Assembly: GCF_002994745.2 (NCBI RefSeq)
Contig: NC_037094.1
Span: 43,165,139 to 43,229,138, forward strand
Direction: 5' to 3'
From: Rosa chinensis
Lineage: Eukaryota > Streptophyta > Magnoliopsida > Rosales > Rosaceae
DNA: 64,000 nt
Shown here in pieces: positions 43,413-55,265 of this stretch (its first letter is position 1; the number at the start of each line of letters is the position of its first letter). The position numbers and the translations under genes are program-made. The notes beneath the pieces were generated by a model that was not told where the DNA came from, did no database searches, and saw only the letters and a list, made by a program, of their open reading frames with translations.

Positions 43413-45090
43413 TCTATCATTGACTAACCGACCTAGCTAGTGGAAAACAGAAAAAGTAATATCTAGACTCACTTGCATATTTTCGATCTTTGTTGTAACA
43501 TGAATTAAGTGATTTAATGTTCCACAGGTGAGGATGGACTAGTTGGAATGGTATATTAAGCTAAAGAAAGGAGACGTGATTCCGATACCACTCGGAGCAG
43601 TCTCATGGTGGTTCAACAATGGCGGCTCATCCAACGACCTTATTATTGTTTTCTTGGGAGAACTACTAAGGCTTACACTCCTGGTCTGTTTACTTACTTC
43701 TTCATAGCAGGAACTCAAAGTATGCTCAGAGGTTTCTCGACTGACTTCATTAGCAAGTCATTCAATATTACCAAAGATGAAGCTGATGAGGTCACCAAAA
43801 ACCAGACAGGGGTTTTGCTAGTTAAGCTAGAACAGGGAAAGACCATGCCTAAGCCCAACGCACTCGTCACCCACAAACTTGTTCATCAACTCACTATTAG
43901 TGCCACTTTGACTGAGAAGGAGTTTCCTTTTCTTAACCAAGCTGGGTTAAGTGCCAACCTCATAAAACTTGAACCCTATGCAATTTCCTCTCCCATTTAC
44001 ACTACTGATTCTTCGGTTCAAGTGATCTATGTCGTTGGAGGAGGTGGTCGGGTCCAAATTGCGGGTCTTAATGGTCAGAGTGCGTTGGATGCAGAAGTAA
44101 CTGCGGGTCACTTGATCGTTGTGCCTAGGTTTTTCATGGTAGCGAAACTTGCTGGGGAAAAAAGGAATGGAGTGTTTCTCTGTCATTACAAGTTCCCGGT
44201 AAGCATCTAATAATATCTTGCATGAAATGTACACTGAGCACCTTCACTTGGTTTTTAGCCTATAATACACTAAAAATAAAACTACTGAAGTATAAATAAG
44301 CACGAAATTTTTTGTTTTTTTTTTTTTTTTTGTCAATATATAAGGACAACAATTAATTAGCTATTGTTATAATTAATTTTGTAGGGCTGTCCTGGAAGAC
44401 TTAACTGGCAAGACATCAGTATTGAGGGCATTATCACCTGAGGTGCTACAAATATCCCTAAATATACATCCAGGGTTGCAGACAATTCTCCAATCAAAGA
44501 TTAACTAGAGACTGCACTATCGAAGTCTCTGCTTATTAATCGCATACCTACTTCCATATATAGTCTCCATTGCAAGACATGTAATAAAGTGGATGAATTA
44601 GAATAAAACTCCTGTCTGCAGAGGATCGGAGATTATTGTTTTCTTGTTCATTTACAATCTTTATCTTTGTGTGATTTTCTAAAGAGACCCATTATGGATC
44701 GTATCCTTCTTATAAAAATTGGGTGTATAATGAATTTCCCCTATTTTCAAAGTTTTCATCTTGACGTGAGGCTTTTTCGCATAATTTATACAGTATCAAG
44801 AAACATGTTAGTATTTGGGTTGGAAATTATCAAAAATGCATTAACGTGCCAAACACAAACACTAGGGTTTAAACGGAAAATTTGGATGGAGTTGACGATA
44901 CCGGATAAATCAAAAACACTGGGACAAATCAGAGATCATTCCAAATTAAAAAGTCATGAGGTAAATGATTTACAAACATGAAAAATGTGTGCGGACAATT
45001 CAGCTATGCTACATACATGGGCGTTGGTTATAACAATTAATTCATTTGCAGGCAGAAGCAATGAGAGAGAGTAAAGACATACGTACGTAC

Positions 45091-45280
45091 CTTGAAGAAC
45101 ATACCCCAGTTTGGCAGAATCTGCATAGTGAGGAAGAGCAAAGCCACTAGGCTTCAAAAGAAGCTTCCTGGAACCAACTTTGGCCTCGCCAAGGGCCAGA
45201 AATGACCATATGTAATATCCTCCACCATCTCCCTCGAACGCCGCTGCAGCTAACTTTGGTGTTAGATCCATCTCCGCCAT
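45091..45280 (-). pseudogene. Isolated exon 1 of a third bicupin copy
   Basis: The minus strand from ATG 45280 reads MAEMDLTPKLAAAAFEGDGG and continues to LGYVLQG at a conserved splice donor (45090), 190 nt as in the intact gene. It is open but diverged (FLALGEAKVGSRKLLLKPSG). No exon 2 or 3 follows within the 580 bp before the end of the second copy. It is therefore an orphan exon facing the right-arm gene tail to tail. An upstream in-frame ATG at 45331 would add a 17-residue extension. Confidence 0.8.
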
Positions 45281-45440
45281 TGATGGATCGATAATTTGAA
45301 CAATGTGAAACGGGACTAGAACCTTAATCAATTATATATAGTTGACAATGTTAAGGATGGAGTTGGATTAATAAGTGAGGTAGCTAGCTATGATATTGCA
45401 TAAACGGTTGAGAATTTGATAACCAATTAAGATTAAGTAC

Positions 45441-45808
45441 ATCTCATATGTACCAATAACATCAGCCCGGACTACTCCACGTATTATGATCATGGTCCGG
45501 GACCATATAATAATTTTCCAAAGAATTATATTGCTTTTATATATAATCAAAACAGTCCGCATCTAGTTGATCCACGCTTGTATGTATATGTAATCAAATC
45601 AATTTCTTTAGATGTATTTTGATAATCTCATATAGACCAATAACATCAGCCTAAACTACTCCGCGTATTATGACCATGATTCTGGACCATATAATAATGT
45701 TCCAAAGAATTATATTGCTTTTATATATGATTAAAACAGTCCGCATCTAGTTGGTCCAGCTTGTATGTATATGTAATCAAATCAATTTCTTTAGATGTAT
45801 TCTGATCG
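45441..45808. repeat. Tandem direct repeat, two units of 184 bp
   Basis: ATCTCATATGTACCAATAAC at 45441 and ATCTCATATAGACCAATAAC at 45625 begin two units sharing AGAATTATATTGCTTTTATA and AACAGTCCGCATCTAGTTG. It lies upstream of the orphan bicupin exon. Confidence 0.85.
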
Positions 45809-46028
45809 CCACTTATGCTAAACGTGATTAATAAGGCAAAAAAATAAACGTAAATATGAAAGGGAGAAGGAGTAGAGCACTAGCTGGTGGAAGATATTAA
45901 AAAAGGACGAAAGTACATGCATATGTTACATCAGACATAAAATGCGATTAACAATACGTAAAGATTTGAGAGAGTGGGCAACAGACTAACACACATGTGG
46001 GCACCGTGGGACGAGAAGATAAGATACG
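45809..46028. other. AT-rich stretch, nothing recognised
   Basis: No gene or repeat is seen between the direct repeat and the next transposon. Confidence 0.5.
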
Positions 46029-46037
46029 CACACATTA

Positions 46038-46731
46038 GGAAAAATTTTAAGAACAGTACATGAAATATTGGCCATTTCGAAGTTCGGTGTATCAGGTTTC
46101 AAAGAATTAATTTCGGTACATGACATTACAATTCTGACTCAAAATCAGTGTATGCCGTTACGGCCCCGTTAGTCAATGGAATTTTAGTCAAATTTGTAAG
46201 GGCAAATCCGTCTCTTCATGAATTAACAAAAAAAACAAAAAAAAAATTGCAGAAGAAGAAGAAGGAGAAGGAGAAGAAAATTAGATTTGGGTGTCCAAAT
46301 AAAACTTGATATCGGAGAGGGAGGGAGGGAGGAAGGAAGGAAGAAGAAGAAGAAGGAGAAGGAAGAAGGAAGAAGAATAAGGATGAGGAAAAAATCAGAT
46401 AATCTCAGCATCCAAATCAAATCGGGGAGGGAGAGAAGAAGAAGAAGAAGAAGGAAGAAGAAGAAGAAGGAGAAAAAGGAAGAAGAAGAAGGAAGGAGTA
46501 GGATACCCAGAATTGGGTGTCCATATGAGAGAGAGAGAGAGAGAGAGAGGTGAAAACCTAAAATTACCCTTTGAAAATTGAATAATTGCATAGGTTTAAC
46601 GGTGTTATTCATGTCATGTACTAAAAGTGGGTCGGGATTGGAACTTCATGTACCAAAGTTAATTATTTGAAACCAAATACACTGAACTTCGGAACGGCCT
46701 ATACTTCATGTACTGTTCTTAAACTTTTTCC
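46038..46731. mobile_element. Non-autonomous Mutator-like element, 9-bp target duplication
   Basis: CACACATTA occurs at 46029-46037 and 46732-46740. Terminal inverted repeats start GGAAAAATTTTAAGAACAG (left) and GGAAAAAGTTTAAGAACAG (right, reverse complement) and extend roughly 90 bp, including GAAGTTC and TTGGTACATGA-like words. The TIR is related to that of the Pack-MULE-like element at 19369-20854. The interior is a purine-rich GAA/GGA tract (46250-46550) with no gene. The 129-codon minus frame there is low complexity. Confidence 0.85.
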
Positions 46732-47053
46732 CACACATTATTGTTTCCACATCTTTACGAAACGGGAGCCAAAGGTCGCACTATCTTTAACTTTAACACT
46801 AACAAGGCGCCTACTTTGTACTATTTTTAATGGTCATTGATTTTTTTTTCCTTTATAAATTAGATAAATTAAAAATGCAATTTATCGACTACGATAATTA
46901 TGCTAGTGGTGATATGGGTGGAAAATACGAAAGGAATTTGACACTCTTTCTTTATATGAAAAATATTTCATTAGATGCTAAAACCTCTTGGGTAACTGAG
47001 TTTACAACATTAAATAATATGACTTTAGAAACCTGGACAAGAATGACACTAGA

Positions 47054-47480
47054 CTAAAATTGGTCGTCATTACCCATGTTTGCTAAAGCATCAGCTGCAA
47101 AATTTGCTTTTCTAAATATATGGTTAAAAGAGATACGTTTAAACTATCTTACAAGTTGTTGAATGTCACAAATGATCTTCATAATTCTTTATGGCGGTGT
47201 GAACTCACCTTTGACAGCATAAATTATAATTTTTGAGTTACCTTCAGCTTGAATGTGTCTGTAGCCTTTCTAATAGCCACTATTAAGGTTATCACGCAGG
47301 GCGATAGTTTCTGCAACAAAAATAGTGGTTGAACCGATTCTTTTTGCCCCAACAATAAGCACTTTGTCATTGGAATCTTAGATATATAAGAAAGCCACTA
47401 GCAACAGAGTTGCTAGTAACTGAACCGTCAAAATTAATTTTGATAATGTCTCGTGCGGGAGAGATCCAATTTAATCTAAG
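47054..47480 (-). pseudogene. LINE RNase H (RVT_3 type) relic
   Basis: The minus strand shows LNWISPARDIIKINFDGSV at its start, then after shifts RIGSTTIFVAETIALRDN, and at the end FNHIFRKANFAADALANMG before TAG (47054-47056). This is the pattern of the RNase H-like domain at the end of plant L1-type LINE polyproteins. Several frame changes and stops separate the pieces. The rest of the LINE is absent. Confidence 0.8.
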
Positions 47481-47562
47481 TGAAAGCACCTTTGCAATCC
47501 TCCTTAATTGATCTCGACTTTTGTCCAAAGCCTTTACTACTTCTGAAATAGGTTCACAAAAT

Positions 47563-50198
47563 TGTTAGGTGAATTGGTTACCTATAACTAGCTCCAATTA
47601 CATGCATATATTCTAAGTGTGCACTCAAAGAACATAAACATATAAAAAATTTCTGTAAAACAAAATCAATTAACCAATCTCACATAAGCAACATATAAAT
47701 CAACACATAGAAATCACAACTTTATTATCAAAACATAGAGACGGGCTTTAAACTTGGCCCTTAACGTTATGTGTTACCCTTAACGTTATGTGTTAACTAG
47801 AAATCATTGTTTACGAACTAAAGAGTTTACAAGGAAAAAGATTGAATTACACCGTGAAGGGATGAATGAAGAACACTTGTAGACGTTGAACACTTGAAGA
47901 ACTTGAAAGCAAGACTTCAATGGCAATGGCACAAGTAGAGGTGGCAAACGGGCCGGCCCGGCCCATTTTAAGTGGGCCTAGTCGTGCTTTGTGCCGTGCT
48001 TGGGCCGGCCAATTTATTATCGTGCTGGGCTCGTGCCGGCCCATTTACTTAAACATTAAGCCCGGCCCGGCCCATGGCCCGAGCTCATATCATGCCGGGC
48101 CGTGCTCGTGCCGGGTCAATAAAGGGCCGTGCTCGTGCCTACCCACTATAAAGCACGATTTTAAAATCTTAATTTGAACAAATAAAAATTAATTTTATTT
48201 AACTATTTAGAAAATTAAAATAAATTAAGTTCCACAACGTTTTTCTTAATCTTAGCTTTTTAAGATTAGATTTCTAATAATTTTTTATATTCCACTATAA
48301 GAAAGAAAGAAGAAGAAAAAACTCAAAATATATTGTTTTTAGTATATTATTGTGAGATTAATTTTTATTAATATAATGAAGATTTAGTATCTATTATTCT
48401 TTCCTTCATTCTATAGTTGTATTATTATGAGATTAGTCTTTATTAATTAACATATATTTAATATTTAGAAAAAATACTTATGTCAAAACAAGGATATAAT
48501 GTTTTGTTTCATTATTTTGACAATATAAAAGAAAACATTGGTGGAATTGCCATGGGATTTTAAATAAAAAGGTCTCATATTCAAATCTCATCATTGTATT
48601 TTTTTAATATTTTTAAAAACAAAATGAAATTTTGTGTTTGTAACGAGCCGGCCCACAATATGTCGTGCTGGGCCCATTACGGGCTGGGGCCGGGCCGGGC
48701 CAATGGGCCAATATTCTTAGGCCCAACCCGACCCGTTATTCTAACGTGCTCGGGTGGTGCCGGGCCACTAACGAGCTTGGGTCGTGCCGGGCCGCTTTTA
48801 AGAGTGCCGGGCCCGTGCCGTACTCGTGCTTAGTGGCCCGTTTGCCACCTCTAGACACAAGGGTGGATGATGGTGGCTAGGGCTTGCTCACGGCTTCTTC
48901 TTCTTCTCCTCTTTGCTTGAAGACGCAGAACTCTGAAGACTAGAGAATGAAACAGAACTTTTGGTGTGTAAAAAGAATGAAAGAATTGATGATACTTGAC
49001 GTTGGAATGGTGTATATTTATAGGGGACGGCAAGCCTTAGTCTTCAAGTCTTCTAGATCCTTCTTTTAATTTCTAAGAATAATCTAATTGATCCACATAG
49101 TTCCAACCAATCAAATAAATCCATGTAAGCTTTTCTGCATCAACCAACCAATGATAAGTCTCTAAAATCTTAGAGAAGATATATTTGCCCAAATAATAAG
49201 GGATTTTGCTGGTTTTAATCCTATAATTTTGTCCAAATAGGAGTGTGAGCAACAAGCAACGTATCTTGACTCGATTCCATCCTTTCTGCATGTTGTGATC
49301 CCTTAAAACTCTCCAAGGATGATGCCAAACCTTTCTAGAATTCTCTATGGACAGCACATGTGCAATATTATTTGAAATATGAAGCATAAATTCATTCATG
49401 GGCTTCTCGATGTGATTTGGGCCTCAAAACAGAAATTTCCGTCAAAAGTAAGATTCCTGCTCAACTTGACCTTCCTGTACTAAATCGGTCATAACTTCTT
49501 CTAGAAAAATGATATTGATAAGCCGTAAAAAGCTCTGGAAACTAGACATTCGAGGCTTTCCAAAAATATAATTATATAAAGATCATCATCTAGTTCGTTT
49601 TGAGCTACTCTCAATGATCTATCGAAGTTGACTGACTTGTACAGGCAGATTTCCTGATTTGGCCTTTCATGCGTCTTTTCTCCTAGTGCTCTCAGGTTTC
49701 CTAGCCCCATCAAGACTTCTTATGTCGTCAGGACTCCTAGTCAAACAAGGACTCTTCACATGAAATGTTCTTGAACCTTCCTAAATCTTCTTTTGCTTTC
49801 TTAGTTCAACTGGGACTCCTTGTGTCATTAGGATGTCATTAGGATTCCTTTTCCTGGTAGAAGTAGGTTTCCTAGTCCAACTCGGACTCTACATTTTTTG
49901 CCATTTTTCTTCATTTCTTCGAACATGGTTCTTAGTTGACCCAATATTCCTACTTTGACTGGGATTCCTAGTTGGAACAGGAATACTTCATTTCTTCATT
50001 TCTGCATCCCTTGTGCCTTGCCTTTGTTATCTCCAACGTTTCTTTTGCTTCTCAGGCTCTTTTAAGCTTCTTTCTTCTTCATCTGCTCCAATGTACCTAA
50101 AAATAGAAACTAAGTTAAAAACCGATTCAGTTAAGGAAATAACTAAACAAAACATGAGAAACTAACTTTTAAAACGTCGTATTAAAATGCTCTTATCA
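47563..50198 (-). mobile_element. Candidate solo LTR (long gypsy type) with a nested hAT element
   Basis: On the minus strand the block starts TGATAAGAGCATTTTAATAC and ends TTCACCTAACA, LTR-like TG...CA ends. A minus-strand TATA-like TATAAATATACACC lies at about 49011-49024. No coding frame is supported. The flanks AAAAT and ATTTA do not give a target duplication, so the identification is uncertain. A hAT element at 47936-48853 interrupts it. Confidence 0.45.
47936..48853. mobile_element. Non-autonomous hAT-like element
   Basis: Ends are TAGAGGTGGCAAACGGGCC and its reverse complement GGCCCGTTTGCCACCTCTA. The 8-bp flanks GGCACAAG and GACACAAG differ by one base, as expected for an aged hAT target duplication. 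GC-rich GGGCCGGCCCGGCCC-like subterminal repeats surround an AT-rich core without coding sequence. Confidence 0.82.
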
Positions 50199-50503
50199 AT
50201 TTATGCATAAATAAAGTTTCAAGACCACACTTAATAGTAATTTTCTAATATATATAAATCATCTTAGTGCGCGTAACCAAATGAGGTTTAATTAAACTAA
50301 ACGCAACCGATTTATGATTACATTATTGATTATTCTAAGATTCATGTTTGCAAGATTAAAAGAGTAATAATTTATTATATTTTAGTCAACTCCTAAATCT
50401 GCAGCCAAAGCCGATGAACAAGGCATTCGAGATTTCAACAAGTCCTTCATCAGTTTCTCAGTGCTATCCAACACCAGATTCAGCTTAGTAGGAATTATCA
50501 CAC

Positions 50504-51448
50504 ATGGGAACTCCTTACCCAAACCCCATAACTCCTGCTCAGACCCGCATTGGCTGGATCGGCATTGGCCTCATGGGCGCTCCTATGGCCTCTCGCCTCA
50601 TCTCAGCTGGCTACTCCCTCACCATCTATGCTCGCACTCCTTCCAAAGCCCTTTCACTACAATCCCAAGGTGCCCGCCTAGCCCAGTCCCCTTTCGAAGT
50701 TGCTCAATGTAGTGATGTTGTCTTCACCATAGTGGGACACCCACCGGATGTACGACAAGTTATCTTGGAGGCAAACGGCATACTTTCAGGCCTAAACCCG
50801 AACGGCGTCACGGTGGACATGACCACCAATCTACCAGCCTTGGCACGTGACATATCATCAGCTGCGCGTGCCAAAGATTGTTGGGCAGTTGACGCCCCAG
50901 TCTCCGGGGCAGATGTTGGCGCCAGGGAAGGGAAACTTGGAATATTTGCAGGCGGTGATGCTGGAGTCGTCGAGTGGTTAACACCATTGTTTGATATCAT
51001 GGGAAAGGTTACGTATATGGGTGAAGCAGGGTGCGGCCAGAGCTGCAAGATAGCGAATAACATTGTGGGAGGGGTGAGTTTTGTTGGGTTGAGTGAAGGT
51101 TTGGTGTTTGCAGAGAGAGCTGGCTTGGATTTGAAGCAGTTTTTGGAAGCAGTGAGAGGAGGGGCGGCAGGATCAACGTTGATGGAGTTATTTGGGGAGA
51201 AAATGATCGAGAAGGACTTCAGGCCTGGTGGGTTTGTTGAGTATATTGTGAAGGACTTAGGGATGGGATTAAATATTGTGGAGGAAACTGATGATGAAAG
51301 GGTGGTGGTGTTGCCTGGTGCTGCATTGTGCAAGCAACTGTTTACTGGGATGGTTGCTAATGGGGATGCAAAGCTTGGCCTTCAGGGCCTTATCACTGTT
51401 ATACAAAGGCTCAATGGCATATCTGAAATCGACAATTCTACTCGCTGA
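50504..51448 (+). CDS. 3-hydroxyisobutyrate dehydrogenase-like protein (beta-hydroxyacid dehydrogenase family)
   Basis: A single-exon frame of 314 codons starts MGTPYPNPITPAQTRIGWIG, an N-terminus shared with the second copy. The NAD(P)-binding motif GWIGIGLMG is at residues 17-25, the substrate loop DAPVSGADVGAREG at 130-143 and the catalytic Lys at 182 in GCGQSCKIANN. The family reduces or oxidises small 3-hydroxy acids or semialdehydes, and plant intronless members are annotated as probable mitochondrial HIBADH-like proteins. No clear targeting peptide is visible. The loop has Ala at 136, where the second copy and the family signature have Gly. The C-terminus extends about eight residues beyond that of the second copy (ISEIDNSTR). 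It is convergent with the copy at 56521-57441. Confidence 0.93.
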   Translation: MGTPYPNPITPAQTRIGWIGIGLMGAPMASRLISAGYSLTIYARTPSKALSLQSQGARLAQSPFEVAQCSDVVFTIVGHPPDVRQVILEANGILSGLNPNGVTVDMTTNLPALARDISSAARAKDCWAVDAPVSGADVGAREGKLGIFAGGDAGVVEWLTPLFDIMGKVTYMGEAGCGQSCKIANNIVGGVSFVGLSEGLVFAERAGLDLKQFLEAVRGGAAGSTLMELFGEKMIEKDFRPGGFVEYIVKDLGMGLNIVEETDDERVVVLPGAALCKQLFTGMVANGDAKLGLQGLITVIQRLNGISEIDNSTR

Positions 51449-51987
51449 AGAATATTAAGCTGTTGGTGAAACTGATGGGGGAACCTAGACATGTTTGTTT
51501 CTCCCGTAGTATCACTAGCTATGTCTTTGCTAGTTTCTTTTTTCATTCCCTAAATAAGATAGAGAGTTTTCAGGAAGAAAATTACCATGCTTCCCTTCTG
51601 GACTTTAGAAAAGTGATGGTCCTGGAACATGGATATTTGCTGCTTCATATAATTCCCTAGAAAGTGAACTCTCACTTGTGTTGGAACATGATATGTGCCT
51701 AATTGTAGGTTGACTTAGACTTACTGATGCATATCTGTGTTGGTGATTAGTTACAGTAGTAGTATTTATCTTTTACAGGTATATCTGCAGCTGTCTAATC
51801 TAATTTCTACGGTGTTTAGAGTGATCAGTTAATTCCTATTATCTAGTCTTGTGATGTATAAATTCCAGGAGTGTTTCATTAAAGGAATGATTTTGAAGTT
51901 GTATTTGTTTGAAACTATAAGGAGGTTTGGTCTCCCTCGAAGAAAACCATATATCAAAGAACTCAACTCAAATCTGAAAATCGGCCT
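51449..51987. other. 3' flank of the dehydrogenase gene
   Basis: AT-rich sequence, probably the 3' UTR and spacer. Nothing else is recognised. Confidence 0.5.
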
Positions 51988-53350
51988 CTTACTCGATCTC
52001 AAACCCATAAACATAACAGAATAAAACTAGTGAAAAGCATAACTGTACGTACCTCAGAAAAAAGGAGCACTGTCAAGAGTATATACCATGGATATATACC
52101 AGCAGCTCATCACATCCGGGCAATCCCACCCAAATCAATCAGACTCCACAAGAATTTAAATCCAAACTAATAGTATAACCATAAACAAAGAGTAGAAAGA
52201 AATGTTAAAGTGAACTGCATAACAAAGAAACAGAATATCAAAGGGTGAAACAGACCTTGATCTTGTTGATTACTAGAAGCAAACAAACACGCAATGCCAT
52301 GCGCAACTCTATCTACCTCTATGAAACCATCTCACTCTTATGAATAGCTATAAGTTTAGATTGCAATACAATACAAGAAAATGGCTCCTAGACAGCACAT
52401 AATTAAGTTAAGGAACAGAATTCCTTTAATTCTTTAACAATAGTGATCATGTGCTAAAGCTGTCTAAACATTACCATTTCAGTTAAAACAATTAACACAA
52501 CTGACAAGTTGGACCAAACAAACACAAGTCAGGGAGGCAGTCTGCATTGGAAAAAGATGGAATGGGAAATCCACCTTGCCCTTAGGAAGGGAGGTCTGTC
52601 TCTCACCTTGGTCTGTATACCTAAAATCTTCTAAATCCAATAGGTTCCTAGATATGATCTCATTGACCTTATCTTCTATTCTTCTCCACTAGACACAACT
52701 TGTCAGTGCTAAGGTCAATGAAATAAAAAATAGGACAATTCTACCCAAATTGAATGATCAAAAATGTACCATAGAGAACAAAAATGCAGAAAAAGCCACT
52801 TACAAGAGGATTTAGGATTTACAATGGCTCAAAACTCCAAACAAAAATCACTCTAGTACACATATGAAAACATAACCAAATTCACAATGATAAAAACAAA
52901 TTTTCTAATAAGTTGAGAAAAGAAAAACAAAAGGAAGATTATTTAAATGTTTCTGCGTGAAGGAGACCCACAAACTGAGATTTTAAGGGGCTTCAGATAA
53001 TCACGCAAGATGGCAAAGAAAATTATTTTCACTGATATATTTACAATGACATTATTTATATTTACAATGATATTATTTATAAATGAAATTGAAAATGGAC
53101 AAATTCAGTGCAGATAATCAGCCTAGATAGGATAAATGGAGAAACACAAGAAACAAAGAAGATTTGGTGACCCATGTGCAAATACCACATTTTTCTTTGA
53201 TTTTTGTAACTGCTGTGATGTTTTCCTGAAAAAGATGACGAGGCATTTTACCTTTAGTCCATAACTGGGAACCTATAGAGACTTTCAAGGAAACTATTAG
53301 AATAATGAAACAAATTGGGGGGCAGGTGCAATGCACACTCATAAACCAGT
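51988..53350. repeat. Direct duplication, copy A
   Basis: From TTACTCGATCTCAAACCC to AATGAAACAAATT this block is repeated at 53821-55265 with about 90 percent identity by eye. It contains no gene. Words such as TCAAAGGGTGAAACAGACCT and GCCACCTTGCCTT recur in both. Confidence 0.85.
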
Positions 53351-53359
53351 AGACATTCC

Positions 53360-53810
53360 AGATACTTGCATTGTAGTGTAATGGATGTTGCTTCTAATCA
53401 GTCTTTGTTACACACTTTTTTATATATGTATCCTCATAAAGAACTTCATATGAACCTTTGGAATGAACTAAAAATGTTAAAACCGATTCAGATATCTCCC
53501 TGGATTATCATTGGAGATTTTATTTGTATCTGAAACCTAAATGAAAAGCTTGGAGGAGCTAGGAAAACTACAAACTATATGACAAATTTTATGACCTTTT
53601 TAAATTATTGTGAACTTATATCTTCACCTTCTCTGGGTAATCAGTTAGCATAGTGCAATAATCAACAAGCAGATTCTAGAATATACGAATGTTTGGGCAG
53701 AGCTGTTGGTAATGCTCACTGGACCAATCTCTTTCCAAATGCTCAACTTTCTTATACTCCTATCTATCATTCAGATCATGCACTAATTTAAATACATTAC
53801 AAAACAACCA
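53360..53810 (+). pseudogene. LINE endonuclease (EEP domain) relic
   Basis: Frames on the plus strand give WIIIGDF, NEKLGGARKTTNYM, then FMTFLNYCELI, RIYECLGRAVGNAHW and FPNAQLSYTPIYHSDHALI. These are the order and motifs of the apurinic-type endonuclease of plant L1 LINEs (GDFN, GG, SDH). Stops and missing residues break it. It sits exactly between the two direct-repeat copies. Confidence 0.75.
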
Positions 53811-53820
53811 TTGTAGACCT

Positions 53821-55265
53821 ATTACTCGATCTCAAACCCACAAACATAACAGAATAAGACTAGTGAAAAGCATAACTGTACGTACCTCAGAAAAAAGGAG
53901 CACTGTCAAGAGTATATACCATGGATATATACCAGCAGCTCATCACATCAGGGCAATCCCACCCAAATCAATCAGACTCCACAAGAATTTAAAACCAAAC
54001 TAATAGTATAACCATATACAAGGAGTAGAAAGAAATGTTAAAGTGAATTGCATAACAAAGAAACAGAATATCAAAGGGTGAAACAGACCTTGATCTTGTT
54101 GATTACTAGAAGCAAGCAACAGCAATGCCATGAGCAACTCTATCTATCTCTATGAAACCATCTCACTCTTATGAATAGCTATAAGTTTAGATAGCAATAT
54201 GATACCAAAAAATGGCTCCCAGACAGCACAGTAAGTTAAGGAGCAGTTTGCCTTTAATTCTTAAACAGTAGTAATCATGTGCTAAAACAGTATATACATT
54301 ACCATTTTGGTTAAAAAGATTAACACAGCTTACAAGCTGGACCAAATTAACACAAGTTAGAGACGCAGTCTGCATTGGAAAAAGATGGAATGGGAAAGCC
54401 ACCTTGCCTTATGAAGGGAGGTCAGTATCTCACCTTGGTCTGTATAACTAAAATCTTCTAAATCCAGTATGGTTCCAACATTTGATCTCATTGACCTTAT
54501 TTTCTATTCTTCTGCCACTAGATACAACTTGTCAAAGCTAAGGTCATTGGAATAAAAAAAATTAGGGACAATTCTAGCCAAATTCTCAAAGGTACCATGG
54601 AAAACAAAAATATAGAAAAAAGCTAATTACGAGAGGATTTAGGATTCACAAGTGATTAAAATTCCAAACAAAAATCACTGTAGTACGCTTATAAGAAGAA
54701 CAGAACCACATTCACAACAAAACACCACTATTTTTTTTTTTTTTTTTTTTGAGAAATAAAACTTTTATAAAAAACTGAACAGATACAACACTGACAACAA
54801 GGAAACCATACTCCATAATATTAAAAATGATAAAAACAAGGGAAAGATTATTTAAATGCTGCTGCGTGAAGGCGACTCACAAAATGCGCTTTTAAGGGAA
54901 TACAGATAATCAAGGAAGATGGCAAAGAAAAGTATTTTTACTGATATATTTAGTTATATTTATAAATGATATTATTTATAAATGAAATTGAAAATGGACA
55001 AATTGAATGCAGATGATCAGCCTAGATAGGATAAATGAAGAAATACAAGAAACAAAGAAGATTTGGAGACGCATGCATATGCATATATCACATTATGAAA
55101 ATTTATAGGTTTGATTTTTGTAACCGCCATGACATTTTCCTGAAAACTATGATGAGGCATTTACCTTTAATCCATAACTGGGAACCTACATAGACTTTCA
55201 AGGAAAACTACTAGAATAATGAAACAAATTCGGAGACAGCTGCAATGTACACTTTTAAACCAAAA
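53821..55265. repeat. Direct duplication, copy B
   Basis: Partner of 51988-53350. It has an extra insertion at about 54730-54835 that begins with a run of about 20 T, probably a minus-strand retroelement tail. Confidence 0.85.

Larger units (their letters stand above)
41411..44508 (+). pseudogene. Legumin-like bicupin pseudogene, second copy
   Basis: Exon 1 (41411-41603, MAAEMDLTPKSAAAAFEGDG) is open and one codon longer than in the intact copy. Exon 2 (43528-44198) has lost about 25 bp after GLVGMV, creating TAA at 43557. It also lacks one base near 43660 (TTGGGAGAACTAC) and gained one A near 44160 in an A-run. Exon 3 (44385-44508) is intact and the splice sites are kept. Between the lesions the second cupin domain is nearly identical to the intact protein (VIYVVGGGGRVQIAGLNG). 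Three frame lesions mean no full protein. Intron 1 has swollen to about 1.9 kb with two MITEs and a tandem repeat, compared with about 1.6 kb in the other arm. Confidence 0.9.
40889..44715 (+). repeat. Right arm of the inverted bicupin duplication
   Basis: Reverse-complement partner of 15345-19008. It carries two MITE insertions and a tandem array in intron 1 that the left arm lacks. The match fades near 40889 and 44715. Confidence 0.85.

Noticed and set aside
46223..46612. 129-codon minus frame rich in Leu and Phe
   Set aside because: Low-complexity translation of a GAA/GGA tract inside a Mutator-like element.
50704..51333. Long minus-strand frame opposite the first dehydrogenase gene (209 codons)
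   Set aside because: Shadow of a GC-biased coding strand; it resembles no protein, while the plus frame is a full dehydrogenase.
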